7,944 nucleotides of DNA from positions 1-7,944 of the forward strand of contig CAAEOA010000137.1 in the NCBI GenBank assembly GCA_900757485.1, written 5' to 3'. This DNA is from Oscillospiraceae bacterium (lineage in GTDB: Bacteria; Bacillota; Clostridia; Oscillospirales; Ruminococcaceae). A program made the translations under genes and the position numbers. This document shows, piece after piece, positions 1-6,516 of this stretch. The notes below the pieces were generated by a model. The model ran no database searches. It was given only the letters and a program-made list of their open reading frames with translations, and was not told the DNA's origin. Positions within the stretch are counted from its first letter, which is position 1. Each line of letters starts with the position of its first letter.

Positions 1-1086
1 GTAGAGGACGGAAAGCTTGTCGGCATTTTGACCAACCGAGACCTGCGGTTTTTAACTGATTTCAACATCAAAATCAAGGAAGTTATGACCAAAGAAAACT
101 TGGTTACTGCCGCTGTGGGTACCACCCTTTCTGAAGCACAGGAAATTCTTCGCCAACATAAAATCGAAAAGTTGCCGCTGGTAGACGAAAACGGCATGCT
201 CAAAGGCTTAATTACCATTAAGGATATTGAAAAAGCGGTGCAGTATCCCAATTCTGCCCGTGATAAAAGCGGCAGATTGCTTTGCGGGGCGGCAATTGGC
301 GTTACCGCCGATGTGCTTGACCGTGCCAAAGCGCTGGTTGATGCACAGGTTGATGTCCTTTGCTTGGATTCGGCACACGGTCACAGCAAGGGGATTCTGG
401 ACTGCGTTCGCAAGGTAAAGGCAGCTTTCCCCGATGTTGCCCTGATCGCCGGAAATGTAGCAACAGCGGAAGGTGCCGAGGCGTTGATTAAAGCAGGCGC
501 TGACTGCGTTAAGGTTGGTATCGGTCCCGGTTCTATCTGTACCACCCGTGTGGTATCCGGTATCGGTGTTCCCCAAATCACTGCGGTTTATGACGCTTGC
601 TGTGTTGCGGCAAAATATGATATTCCGGTGATCGCGGACGGCGGTATCAAATACTCCGGCGATATCGTCAAGGCTTTGGCAGCGGGTGCCAGCACTGTGA
701 TGCTCGGCAGCTTGCTCGCAGGCTGTGAGGAATCTCCGGGCGAGAGCGAGATCTTCCAGGGCAGACAGTTCAAGGTTTATCGCGGCATGGGCAGCCTCGG
801 CGCAATGGCGAAGGGAAGCAGTGACCGCTATTTCCAACAGAACAACAAGAAATTGGTTCCCGAAGGGGTAGAAGGACGGGTTCCTTACAAAGGAAATGTT
901 TCCGAATCGGTTTATCAATTGATCGGGGGCTTACGCTCCGGTATGGGATATTGTGGCTGTGCGAATATTGTGGAACTTCATAAAAAATCCAAATTTGTCC
1001 GGATCACCGGCGCTGGTTTGAAAGAATCTCATCCGCATGATATTTATATTACTAAAGAGGCACCAAACTATTCGGTTCAGGTGTAA
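1..1086 (+). CDS. guaB: IMP dehydrogenase, 5'-truncated by the window edge
   Basis: This enzyme oxidises IMP to XMP with NAD+, the committed step of GMP synthesis in the cytoplasm. The reading frame is open from base 1, so the gene starts outside the window; the TTG at 28 is internal. The 361 visible residues compare with about 485-490 for the family, so roughly 125 N-terminal residues are missing. The window opens inside the first CBS module (GILTNRDLRF), and a second CBS module spans about residues 28-80. The catalytic loop GIGPGSICTTR carries the thioimidate cysteine at residue 180 (bases 538-540). The IMP-binding ADGGI segment is near residue 213, the GMGS segment near 262, and the mobile-flap Arg-Tyr pair (DRYF) near 276-277. 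The C-terminus ends in the usual GLKESHPHDI segment. All visible key residues are intact. A strong terminator follows 38 bases after the stop, so guaB is not followed by an operon partner. Confidence 0.97.
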   Translation, partial: VEDGKLVGILTNRDLRFLTDFNIKIKEVMTKENLVTAAVGTTLSEAQEILRQHKIEKLPLVDENGMLKGLITIKDIEKAVQYPNSARDKSGRLLCGAAIGVTADVLDRAKALVDAQVDVLCLDSAHGHSKGILDCVRKVKAAFPDVALIAGNVATAEGAEALIKAGADCVKVGIGPGSICTTRVVSGIGVPQITAVYDACCVAAKYDIPVIADGGIKYSGDIVKALAAGASTVMLGSLLAGCEESPGESEIFQGRQFKVYRGMGSLGAMAKGSSDRYFQQNNKKLVPEGVEGRVPYKGNVSESVYQLIGGLRSGMGYCGCANIVELHKKSKFVRITGAGLKESHPHDIYITKEAPNYSVQV

Positions 1087-1114
1087 AATTTGAAAAATCA
1101 ATAGGCATTAACAT

Positions 1115-1130
1115 TACAAAAAGGAAACCT
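1115..1130 (+). repeat. 16-base direct repeat, copy 1
   Basis: The sequence TACAAAAAGGAAACCT occurs here and again, base for base, at 1738-1753. In both places its last bases (AAACCT) form the start of the 5' arm of a terminator hairpin. The two copies bracket the AT-rich DUF3784 gene and the transporter remnant. They may be recombination scars or a common terminator flank in this genome; one window cannot decide. Confidence 0.7.
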
Positions 1131-1174
1131 CTGCGCAAAAATTACTTACAGTAATAAATACGCAGAGGTTTTTT
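1125..1174 (+). terminator. Rho-independent terminator of guaB, with nested hairpin
   Basis: Bases 1125-1135 pair perfectly with 1161-1171 (11 bp, core CCTCTGCG/CGCAGAGG), followed by a run of six T ending at 1174. The 25-base loop holds a second perfect 6-bp hairpin (1141-1146 with 1150-1155, loop TAC). The A-rich stretch before the 5' arm could support weak termination in the other direction, but the tract is interrupted by GG. Confidence 0.9.
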
Positions 1175-1245
1175 GCTGTTCCTGAACGTTGCTGGACATT
1201 TTAAAACCTTTGTGATATGTTTTGTGATAGAGAAAAATTTTGTAT

Positions 1246-1252
1246 GGAGGAG
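1246..1252 (+). promoter_or_regulatory. Ribosome binding site fixing the DUF3784 start
   Basis: GGAGGAG lies 8 bases before the ATG at 1261, a near-ideal Shine-Dalgarno arrangement. The frame is open back to a TTG at 1240, but using that codon would place this site inside the coding region, so the ATG at 1261 is chosen. Confidence 0.85.
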
Positions 1253-1260
1253 AGCAGACT

Positions 1261-1593
1261 ATGAATGTTGGTTTTTTTGCATGCGGGATGCTCAGTTTTA
1301 TATTTATATTATTAGCTATAATTTTCGCAATATTAAAGAGTAAAGCGTCAGTGCTAATCAGTGGTTTTAATTCTAAATCAAAAGAAGAAAGATCATTATA
1401 TGATGAAGAAAAAATGTGCCGAGATCAAAGAAATGCTTTTTTGATTTGGGCGGCAATTCTTGGAATCGGAGCATTATTTTCATATTTGATTTCACAGTAT
1501 TCAGCCATAGCCGCCATTATAATATGGTTAATCATATTTTTTAAAGACGTCCATTTGGATGATGAAAAAGCCTTTGGCAAATATAAAAAATAA
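1261..1593 (+). CDS. Small DUF3784-like three-helix membrane protein
   Basis: This 110-residue protein has predicted membrane helices at about residues 3-25, 58-77 and 81-95, and a charged tail (DVHLDDEKAFGKYKK). Between the first two helices sits a hydrophilic loop, GFNSKSKEERSLYDEEKMCR, which resembles the signature of the DUF3784 family of small Firmicutes membrane proteins (glycine-aromatic-asparagine, then a Lys/Glu stretch, a Tyr, and Lys-x-Cys). The molecular function of that family is unknown to me and none is proposed. The first half of the gene is about 30% GC by eye, against about 50% or more in guaB, with many ATA and TTA codons, so its origin may differ from its neighbours. The start is set by the GGAGGAG site at 1246. 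No partner gene follows; the stop leads straight into a transporter remnant. Assignment is by remembered family pattern, without a profile search. Confidence 0.75.
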   Translation: MNVGFFACGMLSFIFILLAIIFAILKSKASVLISGFNSKSKEERSLYDEEKMCRDQRNAFLIWAAILGIGALFSYLISQYSAIAAIIIWLIIFFKDVHLDDEKAFGKYKK

Positions 1594-1716
1594 GAGAATT
1601 CTGTGTTTTTGATAAACCAAGGTGTGCATTGGGTCAGTTGGAGCTTTTATGCCGTCAGCGGAATTGCCTTGATTTTAACGGTAGTTTTCCTGCTGCCGCT
1701 GAAGCGGATGAAATAG
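1594..1716 (+). pseudogene. C-terminal remnant of a multi-pass (MFS-like) transporter
   Basis: The 40 codons after the DUF3784 stop are open in the same frame and end at TAG (1714-1716). They encode a hydrophobic segment with the look of a last transmembrane helix and short basic tail: WSFYAVSGIALILTVVFLLP followed by LKRMK. GC content rises again here compared with the DUF3784 gene. There is no ATG and no ribosome binding site; a GTG at 1603 has no Shine-Dalgarno before it. I read it as the tail of a lost transporter gene whose terminator (1748-1786) survives. The superfamily is only suggested by the helix-plus-basic-tail ending. An alternative is a stop-codon-separated extension of the DUF3784 protein or a chance open frame. 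Confidence 0.45.
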
Positions 1717-1737
1717 TTGAATGCACATTTAAAACAA

Positions 1738-1753
1738 TACAAAAAGGAAACCT
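1738..1753 (+). repeat. 16-base direct repeat, copy 2
   Basis: Exact second copy of the repeat at 1115-1130, again running into the 5' arm of a terminator stem. Past the hairpins the similarity resumes: AGGTTTTTTGCTGTT follows the first stem and AGGTTTTGCTTGTT the second, so whole terminator units look related apart from the stem core. Confidence 0.7.
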
Positions 1754-1786
1754 ATATACTTTTAATACTAAAAGTATATAGGTTTT
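1748..1786 (+). terminator. Rho-independent terminator closing the DUF3784 island
   Basis: Bases 1748-1763 pair perfectly with 1770-1785 (16 bp including A-T pairs at the base; core CCTATATACTTTT) around a 6-base loop, ending in TTTT. It lies 32 bases after the transporter remnant and probably served that lost gene; it now ends the DUF3784 transcript. Confidence 0.85.
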
Positions 1787-2064
1787 GCTTGTTATGATGG
1801 AGTTGTCATGTTAAAAGGAACCGAAATATATTGTTGTACTGCTTGTTTCAAACTTATATTCGGACCAACAGGGCAGTTAAAAGGGAAGCGGCAACAATTA
1901 ATGTCAATGCCGAAACGGTTAAAAAGATACTGAGTTTTTTCATGGCTACAACATCCCTTCGCTTTCATTGTCATATAAAACAGGATTGATATCAAAACAG
2001 CCTGTCGGTTGAAAATGCAGAGGTACTGTTCTATTTTGCTATGCTCACTTGGGTGCAACGCAAT
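1787..2064. other. Intergenic stretch with no supportable gene
   Basis: About 280 bases between a plus-strand terminator and a minus-strand terminator. A 41-codon plus-strand frame begins with ATG at 1808 after a GGAG, and an 88-codon minus-strand frame covers most of the stretch from a TTG without a ribosome binding site; neither product resembles anything I know. A second plus frame without a start reads REAATINVNAETVKKIL, which looks protein-like and could be decayed coding sequence, but I cannot assign it. Confidence 0.5.
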
Positions 2065-2098
2065 AAAAAAACAGCCTTATATAATATAAGACTGTTTT
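2065..2098 (-). terminator. Rho-independent terminator of the spoIIP transcript
   Basis: Read on the minus strand, AAAACAG (2098-2092) pairs with CTGTTTT (2074-2068), with one mismatch (2091/2075) and a further 6-bp stem (TATAAG is the plus-strand text at 2085-2090, pairing with CTTATA at 2076-2081), followed by seven T (plus-strand A run 2065-2071). It is 76 bases downstream of the small gene ending at 2175 and is the first good terminator after spoIIP. On the plus strand the trailing T run is only four. Confidence 0.8.
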
Positions 2099-2174
2099 AG
2101 AGGGCATTTTGTGACATCATTTTTCGAAAAAAATAAATTTTGTATCATTGCCCAGTTTCTTCGAAAAAAAGTAG

Positions 2175-2531
2175 TTAAATCAGATAGTTTGCCAACTCGT
2201 TTATTACTGCTTGAATCCCCGAAAAAAGAGCGGTTCCCATTCTGATTGGATACGGAATTGCCGGATAACATTCCTGCAGATATTTTGCGGCTGTGTTCCA
2301 TTCTGACAGATCTGCGGTAATTACTTTATCCATTAGCTGAAAAGAGATTTTGGGATTGTTGTCGGCAATGGGTTTTACATCAATCAGTGCGACATCGCCG
2401 TAAATCGCCGATGCGGTATTATTCCAAGCGATACCCGCAAGAGCGAGTGCACTGCAGATCATCAATGTCATAAAAAATCCGAGAAAACAGCTTCTGCGGA
2501 CTGCTTTTTTACTCTTTTTCATGGTTCTCAC
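2175..2531 (-). CDS. Small single-pass membrane protein of unknown function, downstream of spoIIP
   Basis: I do not recognise this 118-residue protein. It starts with a very basic segment (MKKSKKAVRR from the fourth residue), then one hydrophobic helix at about residues 14-34, so it is likely a signal-anchored or secreted protein with a domain of about 80 residues outside the membrane. That domain has alternating hydrophobic residues (YGDVALIDVKP, KISFQLMDKVITADL) suggesting beta strands, and a C-terminal amphipathic helix (ALFSGIQAVINELANYL). It begins 74 bases after the spoIIP stop with no terminator between, and a terminator follows it, so co-transcription with spoIIP is likely. The start is uncertain: GTG at 2531 is four bases from GGAAAG, while ATG at 2522 is 13 bases away; both keep the signal segment. 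A sporulation role is inferred from position alone. Confidence 0.7.
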   Translation of the reverse strand: MRTMKKSKKAVRRSCFLGFFMTLMICSALALAGIAWNNTASAIYGDVALIDVKPIADNNPKISFQLMDKVITADLSEWNTAAKYLQECYPAIPYPIRMGTALFSGIQAVINELANYLI

Positions 2532-2605
2532 AATTCTTTCCGGGGGATTGGTTATTCTCTTTCTAAAGTAGATTATCGGATAAAATTTATTGCAGCAAAA
2601 GTGGG

Positions 2606-3736
2606 TTAGGACATCATTCCGAGCAATGCTTTAGCGATAGACTTACCCGCCAGCTCGCCGGCATATCGTGCTTCCTCCAGGCTGTTTCCGTGTCCGCCCA
2701 TCTCCAGTAGAAGCGCGCCCGGTGAGGTGTCCTGATTGTATTTGCGATAGGCAAAGGAAATCGGACGCATCAGCCCGGGATGATCGGATTCCATTTGTTT
2801 TTGCAATGCTGCGGCAAAACGCAGGTTTTTGTAAAAATCATGGGTGATATCGCCGGTTTTTTCTGCACCTGCAATAATCATGATCTGTGCTGCATTTTTT
2901 CCGTTTATTTTTACGGTGGGAGCAATTATGGTGCCGTCGGAACGCTGAATGGCATCCCGGTGGACGTCCAAAACCACCTTAATGGTCGGATATTGCTTCA
3001 TGTATTTTTGTATCGTCTTTTTGGACAGCGCATAGGAACCGGTATAGGAGGGATTATCATGCTGTGTGGTATCATGAATGACACCGATTCCCGCCGCCTT
3101 TAGTTGTTCGGTGATTTGATTGCCTACCATAATCATATTTCTAGTGTTGTCTGTAGAACGGGAATTATACGTTTTATCATAATAATCACGTGTGAGCGGC
3201 TCATAGCTTTCGGTGGCATGAGTATGATAAATCAGAACCTGAGGCTTGGTTGTTTTGGTGAGCTTCATTTCAAGCTTTTTGGACAGCTCGTTTTTTACGG
3301 TGGAGGTAGCAATTTGGGTACTGTTTCGGACGCTTCCGTGGCTTAATGAAATCAGGTCGCCTGACCAGCCGCCGTTATAGATTTGCCGGAGGATTTTACC
3401 GCGGTTTGCGACGGCAACTTCTGCGGCGGAGGCGGTGATTTCGGAAGTCGGCGCGGTGGAAACAGAGGAAACAATCTCGGATACTACCGAGCTGACTGAC
3501 GATGTATCTGTCGGCTGTGAAGAAGACTCGGAAACACTGCTGCTGTTATCCAAAAAAACGGTTTTTCCGCCCTCCGGGAAAGTGAGTCCGGCAGACAGCA
3601 AAGCCGCTTTTGATGCGGCGGCGTTCATATAAGGCATCGACATCATTAACAGCTTGACCGACAAAGGTAATGCGATCAAGAAAATAATGATACCGAATAT
3701 TTTTTTATATCTGGTTTTCTTTTTTCGCCGTGCCAT
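2606..3736 (-). CDS. spoIIP: Stage II sporulation protein P (engulfment peptidoglycan amidase)
   Basis: SpoIIP is a membrane-anchored zinc amidase that cuts the stem peptides from septal peptidoglycan and works with SpoIID and SpoIIM to drive engulfment of the forespore. The 376-residue product has a basic start (MARRKKKTRYKK), one membrane helix at about 13-33, a Ser/Thr-rich linker at about 64-105, and the SpoIIP catalytic domain to the end. Visible family motifs are VLIYHTHATESY (His171, His173, Glu176), VVLDVHRD (His259) and LLLEMGGHGN (Glu345, His349), all suitable metal or catalytic residues. The frame is open 24 codons further upstream, but AAGGAG 10 bases before the ATG at 3736 decides the start. 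The small membrane protein gene follows 74 bases downstream. A terminator of the mannosidase gene and a possible sporulation promoter lie upstream, so it is probably transcribed independently of the mannosidase. Confidence 0.95.
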   Translation of the reverse strand: MARRKKKTRYKKIFGIIIFLIALPLSVKLLMMSMPYMNAAASKAALLSAGLTFPEGGKTVFLDNSSSVSESSSQPTDTSSVSSVVSEIVSSVSTAPTSEITASAAEVAVANRGKILRQIYNGGWSGDLISLSHGSVRNSTQIATSTVKNELSKKLEMKLTKTTKPQVLIYHTHATESYEPLTRDYYDKTYNSRSTDNTRNMIMVGNQITEQLKAAGIGVIHDTTQHDNPSYTGSYALSKKTIQKYMKQYPTIKVVLDVHRDAIQRSDGTIIAPTVKINGKNAAQIMIIAGAEKTGDITHDFYKNLRFAAALQKQMESDHPGLMRPISFAYRKYNQDTSPGALLLEMGGHGNSLEEARYAGELAGKSIAKALLGMMS

Positions 3737-3746
3737 TCTTTTTCTG

Positions 3747-3752
3747 CTCCTT
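3747..3752 (-). promoter_or_regulatory. Ribosome binding site fixing the spoIIP start
   Basis: On the minus strand AAGGAG, within AAAAGGAGC, precedes the ATG at 3736 by 10 bases. It lies inside the longer open frame that starts at 3808, which argues against the upstream start. Confidence 0.8.
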
Positions 3753-3811
3753 TTCCGAGATACAGCGTCGTTGACCGCAAGGCACTGTATCCTGATTCGA
3801 TACAACACTAA

Positions 3812-3840
3812 TAATTATGAAAAAAAGCCGAAAAATATAC
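3812..3840 (-). promoter_or_regulatory. Possible sporulation-type promoter of spoIIP
   Basis: On the minus strand, ATATT (3838-3834) is followed after 14 bases by CATAATTA (3819-3812). This resembles the sigma-E arrangement of an ATATT-like -35 box and a CATA-starting -10 box. GTATA with a 16-base gap to CATAATT also resembles sigma-G/F type boxes. The -10 match is only partial. SpoIIP in Bacillus subtilis is a sigma-E dependent mother-cell gene, which fits the position about 75 bases before the start codon. The T-rich setting makes chance matches easy. Confidence 0.3.
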
Positions 3841-3866
3841 CCGGGCGGAGAATCTTCCCGCTCGGG
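3825..3866 (-). terminator. Terminator downstream of the alpha-mannosidase gene
   Basis: Read on the minus strand, CCCGAGCGG (3866-3858) pairs with CCGCCCGGG (3848-3840) in a GC-rich 9-bp stem with one G-T wobble, and the T-rich tail TATATTTTT runs to 3831, with another seven T at 3827-3821 after a short gap. It is 85 bases after the mannosidase stop and separates it from spoIIP. No T run follows on the plus strand. Confidence 0.7.
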
Positions 3867-3951
3867 CATGAGTAATAACAGAATCTATTAACCTGAAAGG
3901 CAAGCTGAATTTCATGAAGCAAAATCTTTTTACCGGTCGATAAATGGTATT

Positions 3952-6414
3952 TTATTCTTTATCCGAGCCATCTAATAAAACTTCACGGAAAATACCGTCT
4001 TTCAGTAACAGCGTCTTGATCTCAAATGGCTGAAACAAAAGATCTGCTTTTGCTTTGGCAGCAGGAAAGGTTAGATGCGCGGATTCCTGTTGCGGCAGCG
4101 GATTGAAAAGCCGGATTAAATAGCCGTTTTTCTCTTTGGTAAAGGCAGACAGAATAATGGATGAATTATTCAGGTGCATGCCGCCGCCGGCGGTGCCTCC
4201 TTTCCCGGAGGGGTAATACGACAGCGCAAACGGACTTTCATTTTCAATCTGCGCTTCTCTGTCTATATTTGCCAGAAGATCATCTTTTTCGCCTGCTCGG
4301 ATAACAAAGTCAAAAGATCGTTCTCCTATATCTATGCGGGGCATATAGCGATCATTCGGAAGGATTTGCAGGTCGTCAATCGGGTGCGCGCAGTAAGCCG
4401 GTGAATGCAAAAGAGTCATCCGTAATTCATTATCGCAATAATCATGAGCGTATATACCGGTGTTGATTACCGAAACGGCATACTGTGCGTCTGCAACTGC
4501 CACCCATTTTTGAAATACCGATTCTCTGCCGTCCGGGACGGTCTTTTCCCGTCCGAAGACGGTTTGTCCGTAACATTCCGTCTGAGAAAGTGCCGATTTC
4601 AGTGAAAACTTTATCATTCTGTCAGGCTGCATCCATTGCAGTTTTATCTTTACCTGTAAGCGCTTGCTTGCATTTTCAAAACAGTAACGGACGATTGCAG
4701 CAGATTGCTCATAGGTAAAAATGGCTTCTGCCACAGTACGTACTTCGCCTTGTTCAATGATTCGCACCGGTGCAAGGGGCGTTTGCAATCCGGCAATTTT
4801 TCCGGCGCGCGCGGGGTCCGCCAGAGCAAAAGAACCGATAACGCTGCGGTATGATGACTTTGTCATGCCCCAGGGATCTTCGTCATCCCGGATTACCAAT
4901 AATTCTCCGGTGTTTTCACTCAGCATAGAGACGCCGTCAACAATATACTCTTTTATCAGACCGTTATCGGTTCCCACAGAAACCGACACGCTGCCGTCGG
5001 ATAACTGAATTCGATCGCCGTCCGGCTGAAAAAGAGATGGTTTGGATGGTAAAATCACCGGCTTACAACGTACTGCGGTAACTGCAAAGGGCGCCAAATT
5101 AACATCAAATACAATTCTTTTGCGCCAGTCAATCGGAATGTTGCTGTCCTCTTTTTCCAACTGGGAGGGGATTTTTTTTCCGTCCTGGTATACTTCAAAG
5201 TCGGTATAGGTGCCGCTTCGATTCTGATCTTGGAGTTGAAACTCACATTCTACGACACGTTTAAGGGGGTAGGGATTGGCGTTATAGACAAATACGGGGA
5301 TATTGTCCGCAGAGCCTTTTGTTTCCAATGAAGCGAAAGCCATAAATGCGTACATCCGCTCTTTTGACAGCAATTCCATCGCGTAATCCATGCTGCGTAA
5401 GGAAGCATCTTCTGCTCGCTTGACCGATGAACCCGGCAGAATATCATGAAATTCACAGAACAAAAGAGCCTTCTCCGCCTCTTTGATCCTATCCCAGTTT
5501 CCTTTGCAGCCTGTTTGCAGTTCTGCGGCACAAACCATTTTTTCAGTGGAGTATAGCATGTTTTCCAAGGCGCGATGCTTTTGCTTTATCAGAATTTGAG
5601 AGGTATAGCATCCGATCATTACAGGGTTCAGAGATTTTTCAAATTTCGGCAGTTCTTGTATCGGAAGAGCGGCAAAATATTCTTCCGGCGTGTTGTGTGT
5701 GAGAAGATAACCTTCCGTTTCCAGTTTTTCTTTTAGCTGTGTGATCTGCTCCAGGTCGATTCTGGATGGACCTCCGCCATGATTTCCGATTCCCCATAGA
5801 ACAAGCAGATGATCGGCTTCTTTATGACCGTTTCGGTAACCTTCTATTTTTTCGGTTGCTTTGCCCAGAAGGGAATTGTATAGTTCATCCGAAAGATGAG
5901 TGACAATTTCCGATCCGTCATAACCGACCCAGTTAAAATCTACGGCAGGCGGATCAAACATAAAAGCTGCCGGACGACCGACGATATAGGAATCATAGCC
6001 TGCTTTTTTTAAAATTTGCACCAACCCGCGGCTATGCCCAAAGGAATCAAAATTCACGGCAGTCGTCGGAACTTGATCAAATTTTTCTTTGAAATATTGT
6101 CTGCCGGACGTAATTTGACGGATCATCGATTCTCCCGAAGGCATATTGCAGTCGGGCTGGAGATACCAGCCGCCCATGATATGCCAACGACCTTGTTTTA
6201 CCAGATTTTGAATTTTTGTGAAAAGCTCCGGTTCGTATTCTTCTACCCATTGATACAGCAGCGATTCATTATGATTAAAGACAAATCCATCAAACTCCTC
6301 GCAAAAATCCGCTGCAATGCGGAATGTTGATAACGTCTCTGCCAGCCCTTCTTCCCATTCCCATTGCCATACAGGGTCCAGATGTGCATTGCAGATCAGA
6401 AAAATCTGTTTCAC
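3952..6414 (-). CDS. GH38 family alpha-mannosidase
   Basis: A retaining exo-acting glycosidase that removes alpha-linked mannose; the exact linkage cannot be read from sequence. The 820-residue protein starts at the family's first motif, NAHLDPVWQWEW (zinc ligands His11 and Asp13). NFDSFGHS carries the expected nucleophile and zinc ligand Asp123. GIGNHGGGP supplies His212, matching the fourth zinc ligand of the family. HDILPGSS (323-330) belongs to the helical middle domain. The rest, from about 370, fits the beta-sandwich C-terminal domains, including EDPWGMTKSSYR near 510. There is no signal peptide, so the enzyme should be cytoplasmic. The start is GTG at 6414; AAAGGA at 6433-6428 is 13 bases upstream, a long spacing, but the start agrees with the family N-terminus. 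It follows the surface-protein gene by 102 bases on the same strand. The family also includes enzymes acting on mannosylglycerate or mannosyl-oligosaccharides. Confidence 0.93.
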   Translation of the reverse strand: MKQIFLICNAHLDPVWQWEWEEGLAETLSTFRIAADFCEEFDGFVFNHNESLLYQWVEEYEPELFTKIQNLVKQGRWHIMGGWYLQPDCNMPSGESMIRQITSGRQYFKEKFDQVPTTAVNFDSFGHSRGLVQILKKAGYDSYIVGRPAAFMFDPPAVDFNWVGYDGSEIVTHLSDELYNSLLGKATEKIEGYRNGHKEADHLLVLWGIGNHGGGPSRIDLEQITQLKEKLETEGYLLTHNTPEEYFAALPIQELPKFEKSLNPVMIGCYTSQILIKQKHRALENMLYSTEKMVCAAELQTGCKGNWDRIKEAEKALLFCEFHDILPGSSVKRAEDASLRSMDYAMELLSKERMYAFMAFASLETKGSADNIPVFVYNANPYPLKRVVECEFQLQDQNRSGTYTDFEVYQDGKKIPSQLEKEDSNIPIDWRKRIVFDVNLAPFAVTAVRCKPVILPSKPSLFQPDGDRIQLSDGSVSVSVGTDNGLIKEYIVDGVSMLSENTGELLVIRDDEDPWGMTKSSYRSVIGSFALADPARAGKIAGLQTPLAPVRIIEQGEVRTVAEAIFTYEQSAAIVRYCFENASKRLQVKIKLQWMQPDRMIKFSLKSALSQTECYGQTVFGREKTVPDGRESVFQKWVAVADAQYAVSVINTGIYAHDYCDNELRMTLLHSPAYCAHPIDDLQILPNDRYMPRIDIGERSFDFVIRAGEKDDLLANIDREAQIENESPFALSYYPSGKGGTAGGGMHLNNSSIILSAFTKEKNGYLIRLFNPLPQQESAHLTFPAAKAKADLLFQPFEIKTLLLKDGIFREVLLDGSDKE

Positions 6415-6451
6415 CTTTTAGATTCAATCCTTTCTTTCTGATAAGGAAGAC

Positions 6452-6496
6452 AGGGCCGCCTCATTACGATTTATCCGATCGCTTTGAGACAGCCCT
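6452..6496 (-). promoter_or_regulatory. Imperfect long hairpin in the spacer before the mannosidase gene
   Basis: On the minus strand AGGGCTGTCTCA (6496-6485) can pair over its full 12 bases with TGAGGCGGCCCT (6463-6452), counting two G-U pairs. An inner CGAT/ATCG stem (6481-6478 with 6470-6467) sits in the loop. On the plus strand the two wobble positions become C-A mismatches, so the structure favours the minus-strand RNA, the direction of both flanking genes. No T run follows, so it is not a standard terminator. It ends 18 bases before the presumed ribosome binding site. It could be an attenuator, an mRNA-stabilising or processing stem, or chance. Confidence 0.45.
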
Positions 6497-6516
6497 ATCT
6501 CATGAAAACGGCAAAG

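Noticed and set aside
208..918. Open frame of 236 codons on the minus strand opposite guaB
   Set aside because: It lies entirely against a well-conserved guaB reading frame and has a low-complexity, Cys/Arg/Asn-rich product typical of antisense frames; no recognisable domain.
1796..1990. Plus-strand frame containing REAATINVNAETVKKIL, possibly a helix-turn-helix fragment
   Set aside because: No start codon at the front, no ribosome binding site, and the similarity is only impressionistic.
1792..2058. 88-codon minus-strand frame in the 1787-2064 spacer
   Set aside because: It starts at TTG without a ribosome binding site and its product has no recognisable pattern; its end abuts the plus-strand terminator.
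3737..3808. Upstream extension of spoIIP by 24 codons
   Set aside because: The extension contains the AAGGAG site of the ATG at 3736 and would put a long basic, non-family segment before the membrane anchor.
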